A DNA stretch of 19,946 nucleotides from Actinomycetota bacterium (GTDB lineage Bacteria > Actinomycetota > Actinomycetes > Actinomycetales > Actinomycetaceae), in assembly GCA_019425105.1 (NCBI GenBank), contig JAHYYD010000012.1, forward strand, positions 1-19,946. Reading direction: 5' to 3'. A model generated the notes under the pieces. The model had not been told where the DNA came from, did not search any database, and saw only the letters and a program-made list of their open reading frames with translations. This document shows positions 7,307-15,053 of this stretch, in pieces; position 1 is the stretch's first letter; every line of letters begins with the position of its first letter. Position numbers and translations under genes: made by a program.

Positions 7307-9760
7307 TCAGAGGCCCTCGCGGTTCAGGCGAGCGATCTCGGCCTCGGTCGCGTGCTTCGTGGTGGGCACGTGGCCGGGCAGCGGGAGGATGCGCTCGTGA
7401 ATCGCGTCGAGGATCCAGGAGACCTGCGGGAAGAAGTACGACTCCATCTCGGGGCCGGGCGTGATGCCGTTGCGCGAGCCGACGACGGCGATCGGCGCGT
7501 CGAGCGCGTCGAAGGCCAGGGTCTGCACGTTCGCGGCAACCGTGTTGAGGAAGGAACCGCGCTCGACCGCGTCCGAGGTCAGGACGAGGCGACCGGTCTT
7601 CTTCACGGATGCGACGAGCTTGTCGTAGTTCAGCGGGGCGACGAAGCGCAGGTCGATGACCTCGGCGCTCAGGCCGTACTTCTCAGCCAGGACGTCGGCG
7701 GCCTCGAGGGCCTTGTACACGGTCGCGCCGTAGGCGGCAATCGTGATGTCGCTGCCCTCGCGGCGGATCGCCGGCTCGCCCTCTTCGGTCTCGTAGTAGC
7801 CCTCGGGCACGCCGCCGGGCTCGAAGTCCTCGCCCTTGTCGTAGAGCTTCTGGCTCTCGAGGAACACGACCGGGTCGGTGCCGGACAGCGCCAGGTTGAG
7901 CATGCCCTTCGCATCGGTCGGGGTCGTCGGGAAGTAGACCTTCAGGCCCGGGATGTGAGCGACGAGCGCGCTCCAGTCCTGGGAGTGCTGGGCGCCGTAC
8001 TTCGAACCCACTGACACACGCAGGACGAGGGGCATCTTGAGCAGGCCCGCGCTCATCGACTGCCACTTAGCCATCTGGTTGAAGACCTCGTCACCGGCGC
8101 GGCCCAGGAAGTCGCAGTACATGAGCTCGACGACCGCGCGGCCACCGGCCATCGCGTAGCCGACGCCGGCGCCCACGATCGAGGCCTCGGCGATGGGCGA
8201 GTTGAACAGGCGACGGTAGGGCAGGGCCTCAGTCAGGCCACGGTAGACGGCGAAGGCACCGCCCCAGTCGCGGTTTTCCTCGCCCCATGCGGCCATCGTC
8301 GGATCGGTCTTGAAGCGGTGCAGCATCGCCTCGAACAGGCCGTCACGGAACTGGTACATGCGCATCTTGGAGACGGGCTTGCCGTTTTCGTCGACGGAGC
8401 TGCGCACCTTCTTCGCCAGAGCCTTGATGCGCGGGTTGTCCCCGAGGTCGATCTCGGGGGTGGCGTCGTCGAACGCCTCAACCTTCTCGTTGGAGAACAT
8501 GACGGAATCGATGTAGCCGTCGGCAACGCGCGGCGTGGCCTCGTCGTCGATCGCCAGCTTGAGGACGTGCACGAGCTTGTCGGTCAGGGAGGCGGCGTAG
8601 CCATCGATCTCGTCCTGCGTGGTCAGGCCGTTGGAGATGAGCAGGTTCGAGTACTCCTTGATGCAGTCGACCTGCTCCCACAGCTCGACCTCTTCCTTCG
8701 TGCGGTACGAGGAGGCGTCCGACGGCGAGTGGCCGGAGAAGCGGTAGGTGATGGTGTCCATGAGGACGGGGCCGCGGCCCTCCTCGAGGATCTTCTTCTT
8801 GCGGGTGGTCGCATCCGCGACGGCCAGCGGGTTGAGACCGTCGACGCGCTCGGCGTGCATGGCCTCGGGGTTGAGGGCCGCGCCCACGCGGGCGAGGATC
8901 TCATATCCCATGGTCTCGCCGAAGGTCTGGCCGCCCATGCCGTAGAAGTTGTTGAAGAAGTTGAACAGGATCGGCGGGTTGCCACCGTCCTCCTCGCACC
9001 ACAGGGAGCGGAACTGATCCATGGACGCGAAGTTCATGGCCTCCCACACGGGGCCACAGGCCAGGGCGGCGTCACCAACGTTGGAGACGACGATGCCGGG
9101 CTTGCGGTTGATGCGCTTGAAGAGGGCCGCGCCGTTCGCGATCGGCGCGGATCCGCCGACGATCGCGTTGTTCGGGTAGGAGCCAAACGGCAGGAAGAAG
9201 GTGTGCATCGAGCCGCCCAGGCCACGGTTGAAGCCGGACTTGCGGGCGAAGATCTCGGCGAGAGCACCGAAGAGGATGAAGTTCTCAGTGAGGTCCTTCG
9301 TGTCCTTGTAGTCGATCTTCTCGGCGTAGGACAGGGTCTCGCCGCCGAGGAAGCCCTTCATGATGGACTCGAGCTGCGCGTCGTCCATCTGGTGCATGGC
9401 CGAGTAGCACTTGGCGAGGATCTCGCCGTGGGAGCGGTGGGAACCGAAGATGAAGTCCTCGGGCTTCAGCACGAAGCTCTGGCCGACGTAGGCGCTCTCC
9501 TGGCCGATGCCCAGGTGGGCGGGGCCGCGGTGGTTGTATTCAACGCCCTGCCAGGCGCCGGTCTTCTTGATGGAGTCGAGCATCGACTCGAAGGTGCGCA
9601 CGACGATCATGTCGTGGAGCATCTGGACCATGCCCTTTTCGCCGTAGCGGGCGATCTCGGTGTCACGGTCGAAGGTGTACTGGTTGACGGGCACCTCGGG
9701 GAACTTCACGTAACCGGGGCGACGTACCTCGTTGGGGTCGATGATGAGAGACTGAGTCAT
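7307..9760 (-). CDS. Fused E1 alpha-beta, TPP-dependent 2-oxoacid/acetoin dehydrogenase-type enzyme
   Basis: One 817-residue chain with the E1-alpha fold (about 40-450) joined to the E1-beta fold (about 466-800). Alpha motifs are [11 protein letters not shown] (108-118), GLGGSMH (180-186), a thiamine/Mg motif starting VGDAA (228-232) and ending FNNFYGMGG (269-277), RVDGLN, and the loop [13 protein letters not shown]. Beta motifs are [10 protein letters not shown] (Glu525 is the expected catalytic Glu) and the [11 protein letters not shown] region. The family decarboxylates 2-oxoacids or cleaves acetoin and passes the acyl group to lipoyl-E2. Oddities are GDAA instead of GDGA, about 12 extra residues between the GD and NN halves of the TPP motif, and an extra segment before GLGGSMH. 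It follows E3 by 33 bases; AAGGAAGAG precedes the ATG. The E1 family is certain. The substrate is open. Confidence 0.92.
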   Translation of the reverse strand: MTQSLIIDPNEVRRPGYVKFPEVPVNQYTFDRDTEIARYGEKGMVQMLHDMIVVRTFESMLDSIKKTGAWQGVEYNHRGPAHLGIGQESAYVGQSFVLKPEDFIFGSHRSHGEILAKCYSAMHQMDDAQLESIMKGFLGGETLSYAEKIDYKDTKDLTENFILFGALAEIFARKSGFNRGLGGSMHTFFLPFGSYPNNAIVGGSAPIANGAALFKRINRKPGIVVSNVGDAALACGPVWEAMNFASMDQFRSLWCEEDGGNPPILFNFFNNFYGMGGQTFGETMGYEILARVGAALNPEAMHAERVDGLNPLAVADATTRKKKILEEGRGPVLMDTITYRFSGHSPSDASSYRTKEEVELWEQVDCIKEYSNLLISNGLTTQDEIDGYAASLTDKLVHVLKLAIDDEATPRVADGYIDSVMFSNEKVEAFDDATPEIDLGDNPRIKALAKKVRSSVDENGKPVSKMRMYQFRDGLFEAMLHRFKTDPTMAAWGEENRDWGGAFAVYRGLTEALPYRRLFNSPIAEASIVGAGVGYAMAGGRAVVELMYCDFLGRAGDEVFNQMAKWQSMSAGLLKMPLVLRVSVGSKYGAQHSQDWSALVAHIPGLKVYFPTTPTDAKGMLNLALSGTDPVVFLESQKLYDKGEDFEPGGVPEGYYETEEGEPAIRREGSDITIAAYGATVYKALEAADVLAEKYGLSAEVIDLRFVAPLNYDKLVASVKKTGRLVLTSDAVERGSFLNTVAANVQTLAFDALDAPIAVVGSRNGITPGPEMESYFFPQVSWILDAIHERILPLPGHVPTTKHATEAEIARLNREGL

Positions 9761-9793
9761 TTTTCTACTCTTCCTTGACGTAGGGGATGTTCG

Positions 9794-11161
9794 TTAGAGC
9801 TTGACGGCCCACGCGGCTTCGCGGATGACCTCGGAGACCGTGGGGTGCGGGAAGACGACCTGACGCAGGTCCTCGACGGTGAGTTCCATCTCGAGGACGG
9901 CCTGCGCGCCCCAGATCATCTCCGCGGCGTACGCGCCCAGCACGTGGATGCCCAGCACCTGGTGGGTCTTGGGGTCAACGAGGATCTTCGCCTCGCCGGG
10001 GGCCTTGAAGCCGTTCTCCGCGATGAAGCGGCCGGACATGAGGGCGGGGACCTTGGCGACGAGGACCTCGCGGCCCTCGCGCTTAGCGGCGGACTCGGTC
10101 AGACCGACGCCGGCGGCCTCGGGGATCGAGAAGACGGCCCACGGGACGGTGTGCCAGCGCATGACCTCGCCGCGCTTCTTCGCGGTCGGGTCGAGGATGT
10201 TCGCCGAGGCGACCTCCGCCATGCGGTAGGCGGCGTGCGCCAGCAGGGAACGTCCGGTGACGTCGCCGATGGCCCACACGTTGGGCAGGTTGGTGCGCAT
10301 CGTGTCGTCGACGACGACGCCGCGGTTGATCTCGAGGCCGGCCTCTTCGGCACCCCAGCCCGCCGTCGCGGGACGGCGGCCAACGGCCATGAGGACCACG
10401 TCAGCCTCGACGCTCAGCTTCTCTTCGCCCTTGGAGTAGTGGACGGTGCCTCCGTCGAGGGACTCGACGCGGCAGCCCAGCTCGAAGGTCACGTCCTTCA
10501 TGGCGGCGCGGGCCTTGGCGGCCAGGTCGTCGTCCATGAAGGGCAGGATCTCGGGGGCCATCTCGATGACGGTCACCTGGGAGCCGAGGGTGGAGTACAG
10601 GGAGGCGAACTCGACGCCGATGACGCCGCCGCCGATGATCGCGAGGCGGGCCGGGACCTCGGGCAGCGAGAGGATACCCGTGGAGTCCACCAGCGCGGGG
10701 TTGTCCTGAGTGCCGGGCAGCGGGGGCATGGCCGGCACGGAGCCCGTGGCGATGATGACGTGGTCCGAGGTGTAGGTCGTCCCCTCAACGGTCACGCGAC
10801 CGGGGGCATCGAGGTGGCCTCGTCCATTGATGACGGTCACGCCTGCCTTGCGCTCGGTGGCTGCGACGCCGGCGACCAGGCCCTTGACGACCTGATCCTT
10901 CCAGGCCTGCATCTGCGTCCAGTTGACGGCAACGCCCTGGGCGTCCACGCCGAACTGGCTGGCTTCCTTGGCGTGCAGGTAGTTCTTCGCGCCGTTGAGC
11001 AGGGTCTTGGTGGGGATGCATCCCACGTTCAGGCAGGTGCCGCCCAGGTACTGCTCCTCGACGAGGGCGACCTTCTTGCCCGCGTGTCCGAGGCGCTCGG
11101 CAGCCAGGTAGCCGCCGGGGCCCGCACCGAGGACGATGACGTCAAAATGCGTATCACTCAT
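9794..11161 (-). CDS. lpdA: Dihydrolipoyl dehydrogenase (E3)
   Basis: A 455-residue flavoprotein that reoxidises the dihydrolipoyl arm of E2 and passes electrons to NAD. Visible features are the N-terminal FAD-binding GAGPGGYLAAE (12-22), the redox disulfide GGTCLNVGCIPTK (Cys43/Cys48), the NAD-binding IIGGGVIGVEFASLYSTLG, the second FAD motif WAIGDVTG, and the C-terminal HPTVSE with the His439/Glu444 dyad. Length and all catalytic residues are normal. AGAGGAAAAC lies just before the ATG and the E2 stop is only 16 bases upstream, so the two are translated from one message. Placement within the E2-E3-E1 block indicates a dedicated E3 rather than the general cellular one. The gene symbol is assigned by family. 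Confidence 0.96.
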   Translation of the reverse strand: MSDTHFDVIVLGAGPGGYLAAERLGHAGKKVALVEEQYLGGTCLNVGCIPTKTLLNGAKNYLHAKEASQFGVDAQGVAVNWTQMQAWKDQVVKGLVAGVAATERKAGVTVINGRGHLDAPGRVTVEGTTYTSDHVIIATGSVPAMPPLPGTQDNPALVDSTGILSLPEVPARLAIIGGGVIGVEFASLYSTLGSQVTVIEMAPEILPFMDDDLAAKARAAMKDVTFELGCRVESLDGGTVHYSKGEEKLSVEADVVLMAVGRRPATAGWGAEEAGLEINRGVVVDDTMRTNLPNVWAIGDVTGRSLLAHAAYRMAEVASANILDPTAKKRGEVMRWHTVPWAVFSIPEAAGVGLTESAAKREGREVLVAKVPALMSGRFIAENGFKAPGEAKILVDPKTHQVLGIHVLGAYAAEMIWGAQAVLEMELTVEDLRQVVFPHPTVSEVIREAAWAVKL

Positions 11162-11177
11162 GAGTTTTCCTCTTTCC

Positions 11178-12521
11178 TCAGGCCAGGACCGTCACGTCAA
11201 TGTTTTCGATGGCTGCGACCAGGTCGCGCAGGAAGCGGGCGCCGTCCGCGCCGTCGATGACCTGGTGGTCGATCGTCAGCGAGAGGTTGATGCGCTGCTC
11301 CACGCCGATCGTGCCGTCGGCGGCCACGGTCGGGCGCGGGGTGATCGCGCCGACGCCCAGGATCGCCGTCTGAGGCAGGTTGATGACGGGGGTGAAGGTC
11401 TCGATACCGAAGGAGCCGATGTTGGAGACCGTGAAGGTGCCGCCGCTCAGGAAATCGGGCGACAGGGAGCCGTCGATCGCGCCGCCGGCGAGGCGCTTGG
11501 CCTCGTCGGAGAAGGCCTTGAGGCCCAGGGACTGCGCCGAGCGGATAACGGGGACGAGGAGGCCGCGCGGGGTGTCGCACGCGAAGCCGAGGTGGACCTG
11601 CTCGAACTGGGTGAGGACGCCGTCCTCGAGGTGAGCGTTGAACACGGGGTACTTGAGCAGGGTGCGCGACACGGCGAAGCAGACCAGGTCGTTGAGCGTG
11701 ATCTTGTTCAGGCCCAGGGACTCGTCGGCGTTCTTGACCTTCTTGCGCATCGCGAGGATGCCGGCGGCGTTGGCCGTCGTGTTGAGGGTCAGCTGCGCGG
11801 TGGAGGTCAGGGACTCCATCATGCGCTTGGCGACGACCTTGCGCACGCCCTTGAGCGGGGCGGAGGTCGAGGCACCGGGGAAGTCGGCCGCGGCGGCGGG
11901 GGCTGCGACAGCGGCGGCGGGGGCGGCCTCGGGCGCGCGGCCCGCGTCGGCGACGGACACGCGTCCGCCGATGCCGGTGCCTTCGGTGGCGCTCACGCCG
12001 GCGGCGCGCGCGGCGGAGGTCAGGACGGGGCCGGCGGCGATGGCGGCGGCAACATCACGCTCGATGACGCGGCCGTGGGGACCCGAGCCCTCGGAGATGG
12101 ACGAGGCGTCGACGCCGTTGGAGGCGGCGAGGGCGCGGGCGCGCGGAGAGACGGCGCCGGTAGCGCGCTCGGTCGCGAACGCGGGGGCAGCGGCCTGCTC
12201 GGGGGCGCCGGCCTGCTCGGCGGGAGCATCGGCTTCGGCGGGGGCGCCGTCGCCACCCGGAACGAGGCCGGAGATGTCCTCCCCGGGCTCACCGACGATG
12301 ATGAGCGGATCCTTGACGGGGACCTCGTCGCCTTCCTCCCACAGGAGCTTCAGGACGGTACCCTCAGCGGTCGAGGGCACCTCCATGGTCGACTTGTCGG
12401 TCTCGATGGACGCGAGCGTCTGGTCGACGGCGACGGTGTCGCCTTCCGCGATCATCCACTCGACGATGATGCATGACTCAACAGAGTTGCCCAGCTGGGG
12501 CATCACCACGATGGTGGCCAT
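11178..12521 (-). CDS. Dihydrolipoamide acyltransferase (E2 component)
   Basis: A 447-residue E2. The N-terminal lipoyl domain (1-80) carries the lipoylated Lys43 in IETDKSTMEV. An Ala/Glu/Pro-rich linker follows, then a peripheral subunit-binding domain (SPRARALAASNGVD through GPHGRVIERDV). A shorter second motif of the same type (TSAARAAGVSATEGTGIGGRV) and another Ala-rich linker precede the catalytic domain. The catalytic motif is DHQVIDGADGARFL near the C-terminus. It transfers the acyl group made by E1 to CoA and forms the core of the complex. AGGAGGAATTAC before the ATG at 12521 overlaps the stop codon of the DeoR gene, so the two are co-transcribed. Acetyl, acyl or acetoin-type specificity cannot be read directly. 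Confidence 0.94.
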   Translation of the reverse strand: MATIVVMPQLGNSVESCIIVEWMIAEGDTVAVDQTLASIETDKSTMEVPSTAEGTVLKLLWEEGDEVPVKDPLIIVGEPGEDISGLVPGGDGAPAEADAPAEQAGAPEQAAAPAFATERATGAVSPRARALAASNGVDASSISEGSGPHGRVIERDVAAAIAAGPVLTSAARAAGVSATEGTGIGGRVSVADAGRAPEAAPAAAVAAPAAAADFPGASTSAPLKGVRKVVAKRMMESLTSTAQLTLNTTANAAGILAMRKKVKNADESLGLNKITLNDLVCFAVSRTLLKYPVFNAHLEDGVLTQFEQVHLGFACDTPRGLLVPVIRSAQSLGLKAFSDEAKRLAGGAIDGSLSPDFLSGGTFTVSNIGSFGIETFTPVINLPQTAILGVGAITPRPTVAADGTIGVEQRINLSLTIDHQVIDGADGARFLRDLVAAIENIDVTVLA

Positions 12522-12531
12522 GTAATTCCTC

Positions 12532-13281
12532 CTAGACGATGCGCAGCTTCGTGCGCTCGGCCAATTCCTTGATGGATTCTTCGGGGATCTCATCGTCGGT
12601 GATGATTCCGGTGACCTCGTCGATCCCCATGAAGCTGACGAAGCCGGCTTCCCCATACTTGGAGGAGTCGGCGAGCAGCCACGTCTCTTGTGCGCGGGTG
12701 CGCATAATGGAACCGACCTGTCCACCCTCCACGAGTTGGGTGGTCAGGCCGCGATCAACGCTGAACCCGTCGGTCCCAAGGAACGCGACGCGTGCGTTGA
12801 AGTCATTGATGGCGCGCTCTGCAACCGGTCCCACGAGGGACTCGGACTCGGCGCGGAAGTGCCCACCCGTCAGCGTGATATTGAGGCTCGGGTTGGAGCG
12901 GGCGTTAGCGAAGACAAGCACGGAGTTGGTCAGGACCTGCACTCCGCGCTTGCCGGTCAGGTACTTGACGATGAGGGCGCAGGTGGTACCGGCCTCGATC
13001 ATGACGCGATCGTCGTCGTGGATCATGTCGGCAGCGGCGCGAGCAATGCGTTCCTTGACCTCGACACGATCGTTCTGGCGCAGGTGAATGTTACGGAAGG
13101 TGGTGGGGCGCGCACCGCCGTGGGTGCGCACGAGGTAGCCCTGCTCGTCGAGGGCCTTCAGCGAGGCGCGCACCGTCACGGGCGATACGCCCAGATCGGA
13201 GGCAAGCTGCGCGACGCTCACCTCACCCTCCCGGGCGAGGCGATCCAGGATGTAGTTCGTGCGTTCTTCTGCACGTCCCAT
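12532..13281 (-). CDS. DeoR-family transcriptional repressor of the dehydrogenase operon
   Basis: A 249-residue regulator of typical DeoR length. The N-terminal winged helix-turn-helix is VSVAQLASDLGVSPVTVRAS, with GYLVRTHGGA as the wing. The C-terminal DeoRC sensor domain, which usually binds a phosphorylated sugar, includes DRVMIEAGTTC, LTNS, LTGG, FLGTDGFS and the terminal DEIPEESIKEL region. The start at 13281 has AGAGGTG six bases upstream; longer readings run through the promoter and are rejected. It is the first gene of the operon; its TAG is part of the E2 ribosome site. Matching TTTCGTT/AACGAAA boxes around its promoter suggest autoregulation of the whole operon, with release by a pathway sugar phosphate. 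The inducer is unknown. Confidence 0.92.
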   Translation of the reverse strand: MGRAEERTNYILDRLAREGEVSVAQLASDLGVSPVTVRASLKALDEQGYLVRTHGGARPTTFRNIHLRQNDRVEVKERIARAAADMIHDDDRVMIEAGTTCALIVKYLTGKRGVQVLTNSVLVFANARSNPSLNITLTGGHFRAESESLVGPVAERAINDFNARVAFLGTDGFSVDRGLTTQLVEGGQVGSIMRTRAQETWLLADSSKYGEAGFVSFMGIDEVTGIITDDEIPEESIKELAERTKLRIV

Positions 13282-13326
13282 GGGGCACCTCTTCGTGGAA
13301 TCAGCGGCATTCCTTGTCGCTTTACA

Positions 13327-13360
13327 TTTCGTTACGACAAGAATAGTCACTAAAACGAAA
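13327..13360 (-). promoter_or_regulatory. Inverted TTTCGTT/AACGAAA boxes, candidate DeoR operator
   Basis: Perfect 7-bp inverted repeat TTTCGTT (13327-13333) and AACGAAA (13354-13360), 20 bases apart. TTTCRTTT-like units are common in DeoR-family operators (AgaR type). The boxes lie in the spacer and just downstream of the -10 of the putative promoter, about 45-80 bases before the regulator's ATG, so a bound repressor would block polymerase. Confidence 0.55.
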
Positions 13361-13368
13361 GTATGCAA
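13340..13368 (-). promoter_or_regulatory. Putative promoter of the deoR-E2-E3-E1-PHP-SDR-dehydrogenase operon
   Basis: On the minus strand TTGCAT (13363-13368) and TATTCT (13340-13345) are separated by exactly 17 bases. The surrounding sequence is AT-rich compared with the genes. The -10 matches four of six consensus positions and the -35 three of six. Position, spacing and overlap with the inverted boxes support it, but it is unproven. Confidence 0.45.
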
Positions 13369-13470
13369 CATCACGCAAGCTGTTCATACACCCGTGCAGG
13401 CGGGACGCACAAACGTTCAGAACACCGTCATTCATTCGGCACATTTGACGGATATTGCAGGGATAAATAC

Positions 13471-13504
13471 TCTGGTGGGCGGCCCGCGCGGACCACCCAC
13501 CAGA
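13471..13504 (-). terminator. Hairpin terminator between the fuc operon and the deoR operon
   Basis: TCTGGTGGG (13471-13479) pairs perfectly with CCCACCAGA (13496-13504), and pairing continues inward with one mismatch. On the minus strand the stem is followed by GTATTTATCC, a short T-rich tail. It lies about 110 bases beyond the fucU-type gene and would stop readthrough into the deoR promoter. Confidence 0.55.
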
Positions 13505-13543
13505 TATGAAACTCTCACCCCTCGCCAGCGCCATCATCCATTC

Positions 13544-13563
13544 GAAACGAAAATGAAACGAAA
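13544..13563 (-). promoter_or_regulatory. Direct-repeat GAAACGAAA boxes, candidate distal DeoR operator
   Basis: GAAACGAAA occurs twice, at 13544-13552 and 13555-13563, with an 11-bp period that places both on the same helix face. The core matches the boxes at 13327-13360, with about 210 bases between the two sites. A distal operator allowing DNA looping is a reasonable inference. Confidence 0.45.
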
Positions 13564-13588
13564 GCACTCGTCACTCACGCGACAAGCC

Positions 13589-13602
13589 CCGCGCTGGCGC
13601 GG
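13589..13602 (-). other. Short hairpin directly after the fucU-type gene
   Basis: CCGCG (13589-13593), a four-base CTGG loop, and CGCGG (13598-13602), ten bases beyond the stop codon. There is no T-run. It may stabilise the 3' end or contribute to termination together with the hairpin at 13471-13504. Confidence 0.3.
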
Positions 13603-13612
13603 CAAATGAGTT

Positions 13613-14044
13613 TTACTCGCCGGGCTGACGAACGCCCACCGTGAGCAGCAGATTGCCGTACAGGCGCTGCTCGCCCGTCGCAACGATAATGCCCACGTTC
13701 TCGTCGCGCGCAGCATCGTAGAAGTCCCAGCGGGAAATTTCACCGAACTCGACGCCGGGCAGAGCCGCACGGAACTCGTCGTGGATCGGGATCTCCACCG
13801 GATCAGCGTCGGGTGCGGGGGTCATGATCTCGGCACGCTCGATCGGAATCGTGCGCTTGAGGACGTCCAGGACCTGGCTGACGTCCAGGAGCCCCGGAGC
13901 CAGGTTGAGGGAGATGAGTTCGCAGCGCGGGTTCACACCCGTCGTGTGCGGGTAGTTCGCGTCAGCCAGCAGGATCTTCGAACCGTGACCGGCGGCCGCG
14001 AGCGCGCGCAGGAACTGCGGGTGAGTCATCGGACCATAGAGCAT
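13613..14044 (-). CDS. fucU: RbsD/FucU-family sugar mutarotase, L-fucose mutarotase-like
   Basis: A 143-residue protein of the RbsD/FucU fold, which interconverts the alpha and beta anomers of fucose or ribose in the cytoplasm so that the isomerase receives its preferred form. Visible family features are the N-terminal AAGHGSKILLADANYP with the conserved His20, a central PIERAEIM strand, FYDAARDENVGIIVATGE, and the C-terminal RLYGNLLLTVGV, which fits FucU's active-site ending. The start at 14044 has AGAAAGG seven bases upstream, overlapping the stop codon of the LacI gene; a longer reading lacks a ribosome site. Being in the same operon as fucI and the kinase favours fucose over ribose. The symbol is given by family and context. 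Confidence 0.88.
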   Translation of the reverse strand: MLYGPMTHPQFLRALAAAGHGSKILLADANYPHTTGVNPRCELISLNLAPGLLDVSQVLDVLKRTIPIERAEIMTPAPDADPVEIPIHDEFRAALPGVEFGEISRWDFYDAARDENVGIIVATGEQRLYGNLLLTVGVRQPGE

Positions 14045-14057
14045 GAACGTGCCTTTC

Positions 14058-15053
14058 TTACAGGTGTGAACTGGCCCGGATGACCAGCTCGGGGTCGAGA
14101 ACAATGTCCTGGGAGGGTCCCCCGCCCATGAGCGAACGCACGAGGCGCACGGCGGTGCGCCCGAGGCGATCGAAGGGCTGGTGGATCGTCGTGAGCGGGG
14201 GTGCGTAGGAGTCCGCGCCGTCGATGTCGTCGAAGCCGACGACCCGCACGTCGCGTGGGACCACTCCCCCGCGCTCGTAGATGTAGCGCATCGCGCCGAG
14301 GGCCAGCTGATCGTTGGCGGTCTGCACGCCCTCGGGCAGTCGCCCGGCCGCGCGCATCACGTCGTAGCCGTCGCGCGAGTCCCAGGAGTCGGGCTGGAGC
14401 ACGACGGGTTCGATGCCGTACGCCTGGCATGCCTGCTCGTAGCCGAGCCTGCGCATCTGCGCGTCCGACCAGCCGGCGGGCCCACAGATATGAACGACGT
14501 CGGTGAGCCCCTGGGCGAGCAAGTGCTCAGTGGCCAAGCGCGCCCCGCGCACATTGTCGACGGCGACCGTCGAGATGCCATCGAGCCCCTTTTCGCTCGT
14601 CAGAACGAGGACTGTCGGGAAGCGCTTGCCCGCCTCGATCGCGACGTCGATCGTCGGGTCCTGGCCGCCCAGGATGATGACCCCATCGACGTCGAAGGGA
14701 GCAAAGTCATTGCGCAACTGCCCATCCGGCCCGTACGCGTAGGACAGGGACACGTGGTAGCCGGCCTGCGACGAGGCGTTGAGGATCGACAGCAGCACGC
14801 GCCCGTGTCCGTGGAACATGGGGGCGGCCAGCACGACCTGCAGGACGTTCGTGCGCTTGGCCGCGAGCGCGCGCGCCGCGTAGTTGGGAACGTAGCCCAG
14901 CTCCTCGACCAGCTTGGAGATCCTCGCCCGCGTCTTTTCGGAGACCTCGGGATCCCCGCGCACGACGCGCGAGACCGTGTTCGTTGAGACGCCCGCGCGC
15001 CGCGCGATGTCGGCCAGGGAGACTTTCTTAGCCGCGGGTCGGGACGTGGACAT
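14058..15053 (-). CDS. LacI-family transcriptional regulator of the fucose operon
   Basis: A 331-residue LacI/GalR regulator. The helix-turn-helix VSLADIARRAGVSTNTVSRV is near residues 11-30, the hinge region is NYAARALAAKRTN, and the periplasmic-binding-like sensor domain includes VDGVIILGGQ, STVAVDNVRGARLATEHLL, ANDQLALGA, VRVVGFDDIDGADSYAPPLTTIHQP and a terminal region typical of the family. The ATG overlaps the kinase gene by 26 bases and has no clear ribosome site, so translation is probably coupled to the kinase. It is followed after 13 bases by the mutarotase gene. Being embedded between catabolic genes suggests local control by fucose or a derivative. No convincing LacI-type operator was found next to fucI. 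Confidence 0.93.
   Translation of the reverse strand: MSTSRPAAKKVSLADIARRAGVSTNTVSRVVRGDPEVSEKTRARISKLVEELGYVPNYAARALAAKRTNVLQVVLAAPMFHGHGRVLLSILNASSQAGYHVSLSYAYGPDGQLRNDFAPFDVDGVIILGGQDPTIDVAIEAGKRFPTVLVLTSEKGLDGISTVAVDNVRGARLATEHLLAQGLTDVVHICGPAGWSDAQMRRLGYEQACQAYGIEPVVLQPDSWDSRDGYDVMRAAGRLPEGVQTANDQLALGAMRYIYERGGVVPRDVRVVGFDDIDGADSYAPPLTTIHQPFDRLGRTAVRLVRSLMGGGPSQDIVLDPELVIRASSHL

Noticed and set aside
5963..8014. Very long plus-strand reading frame opposite the PHP and E1 genes
   Set aside because: It is the mirror of GC-rich coding DNA: low-complexity Gly/Asp/Val/Leu/Arg protein, no motifs, no ribosome site, and the opposite strand encodes recognisable enzymes. The same applies to long plus-strand frames at 2990-4684, 8318-9778, 9845-11260 and 16437-18437 and to the minus-strand frame at 504-1895.
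7307..12521. The E1/E2/E3 set as simply the housekeeping pyruvate dehydrogenase
   Set aside because: Actinobacteria generally use an AceE-type single-chain E1, and this set has a fused alpha-beta E1 with altered TPP motif inside a DeoR-controlled sugar operon. Not excluded, but the less likely reading.
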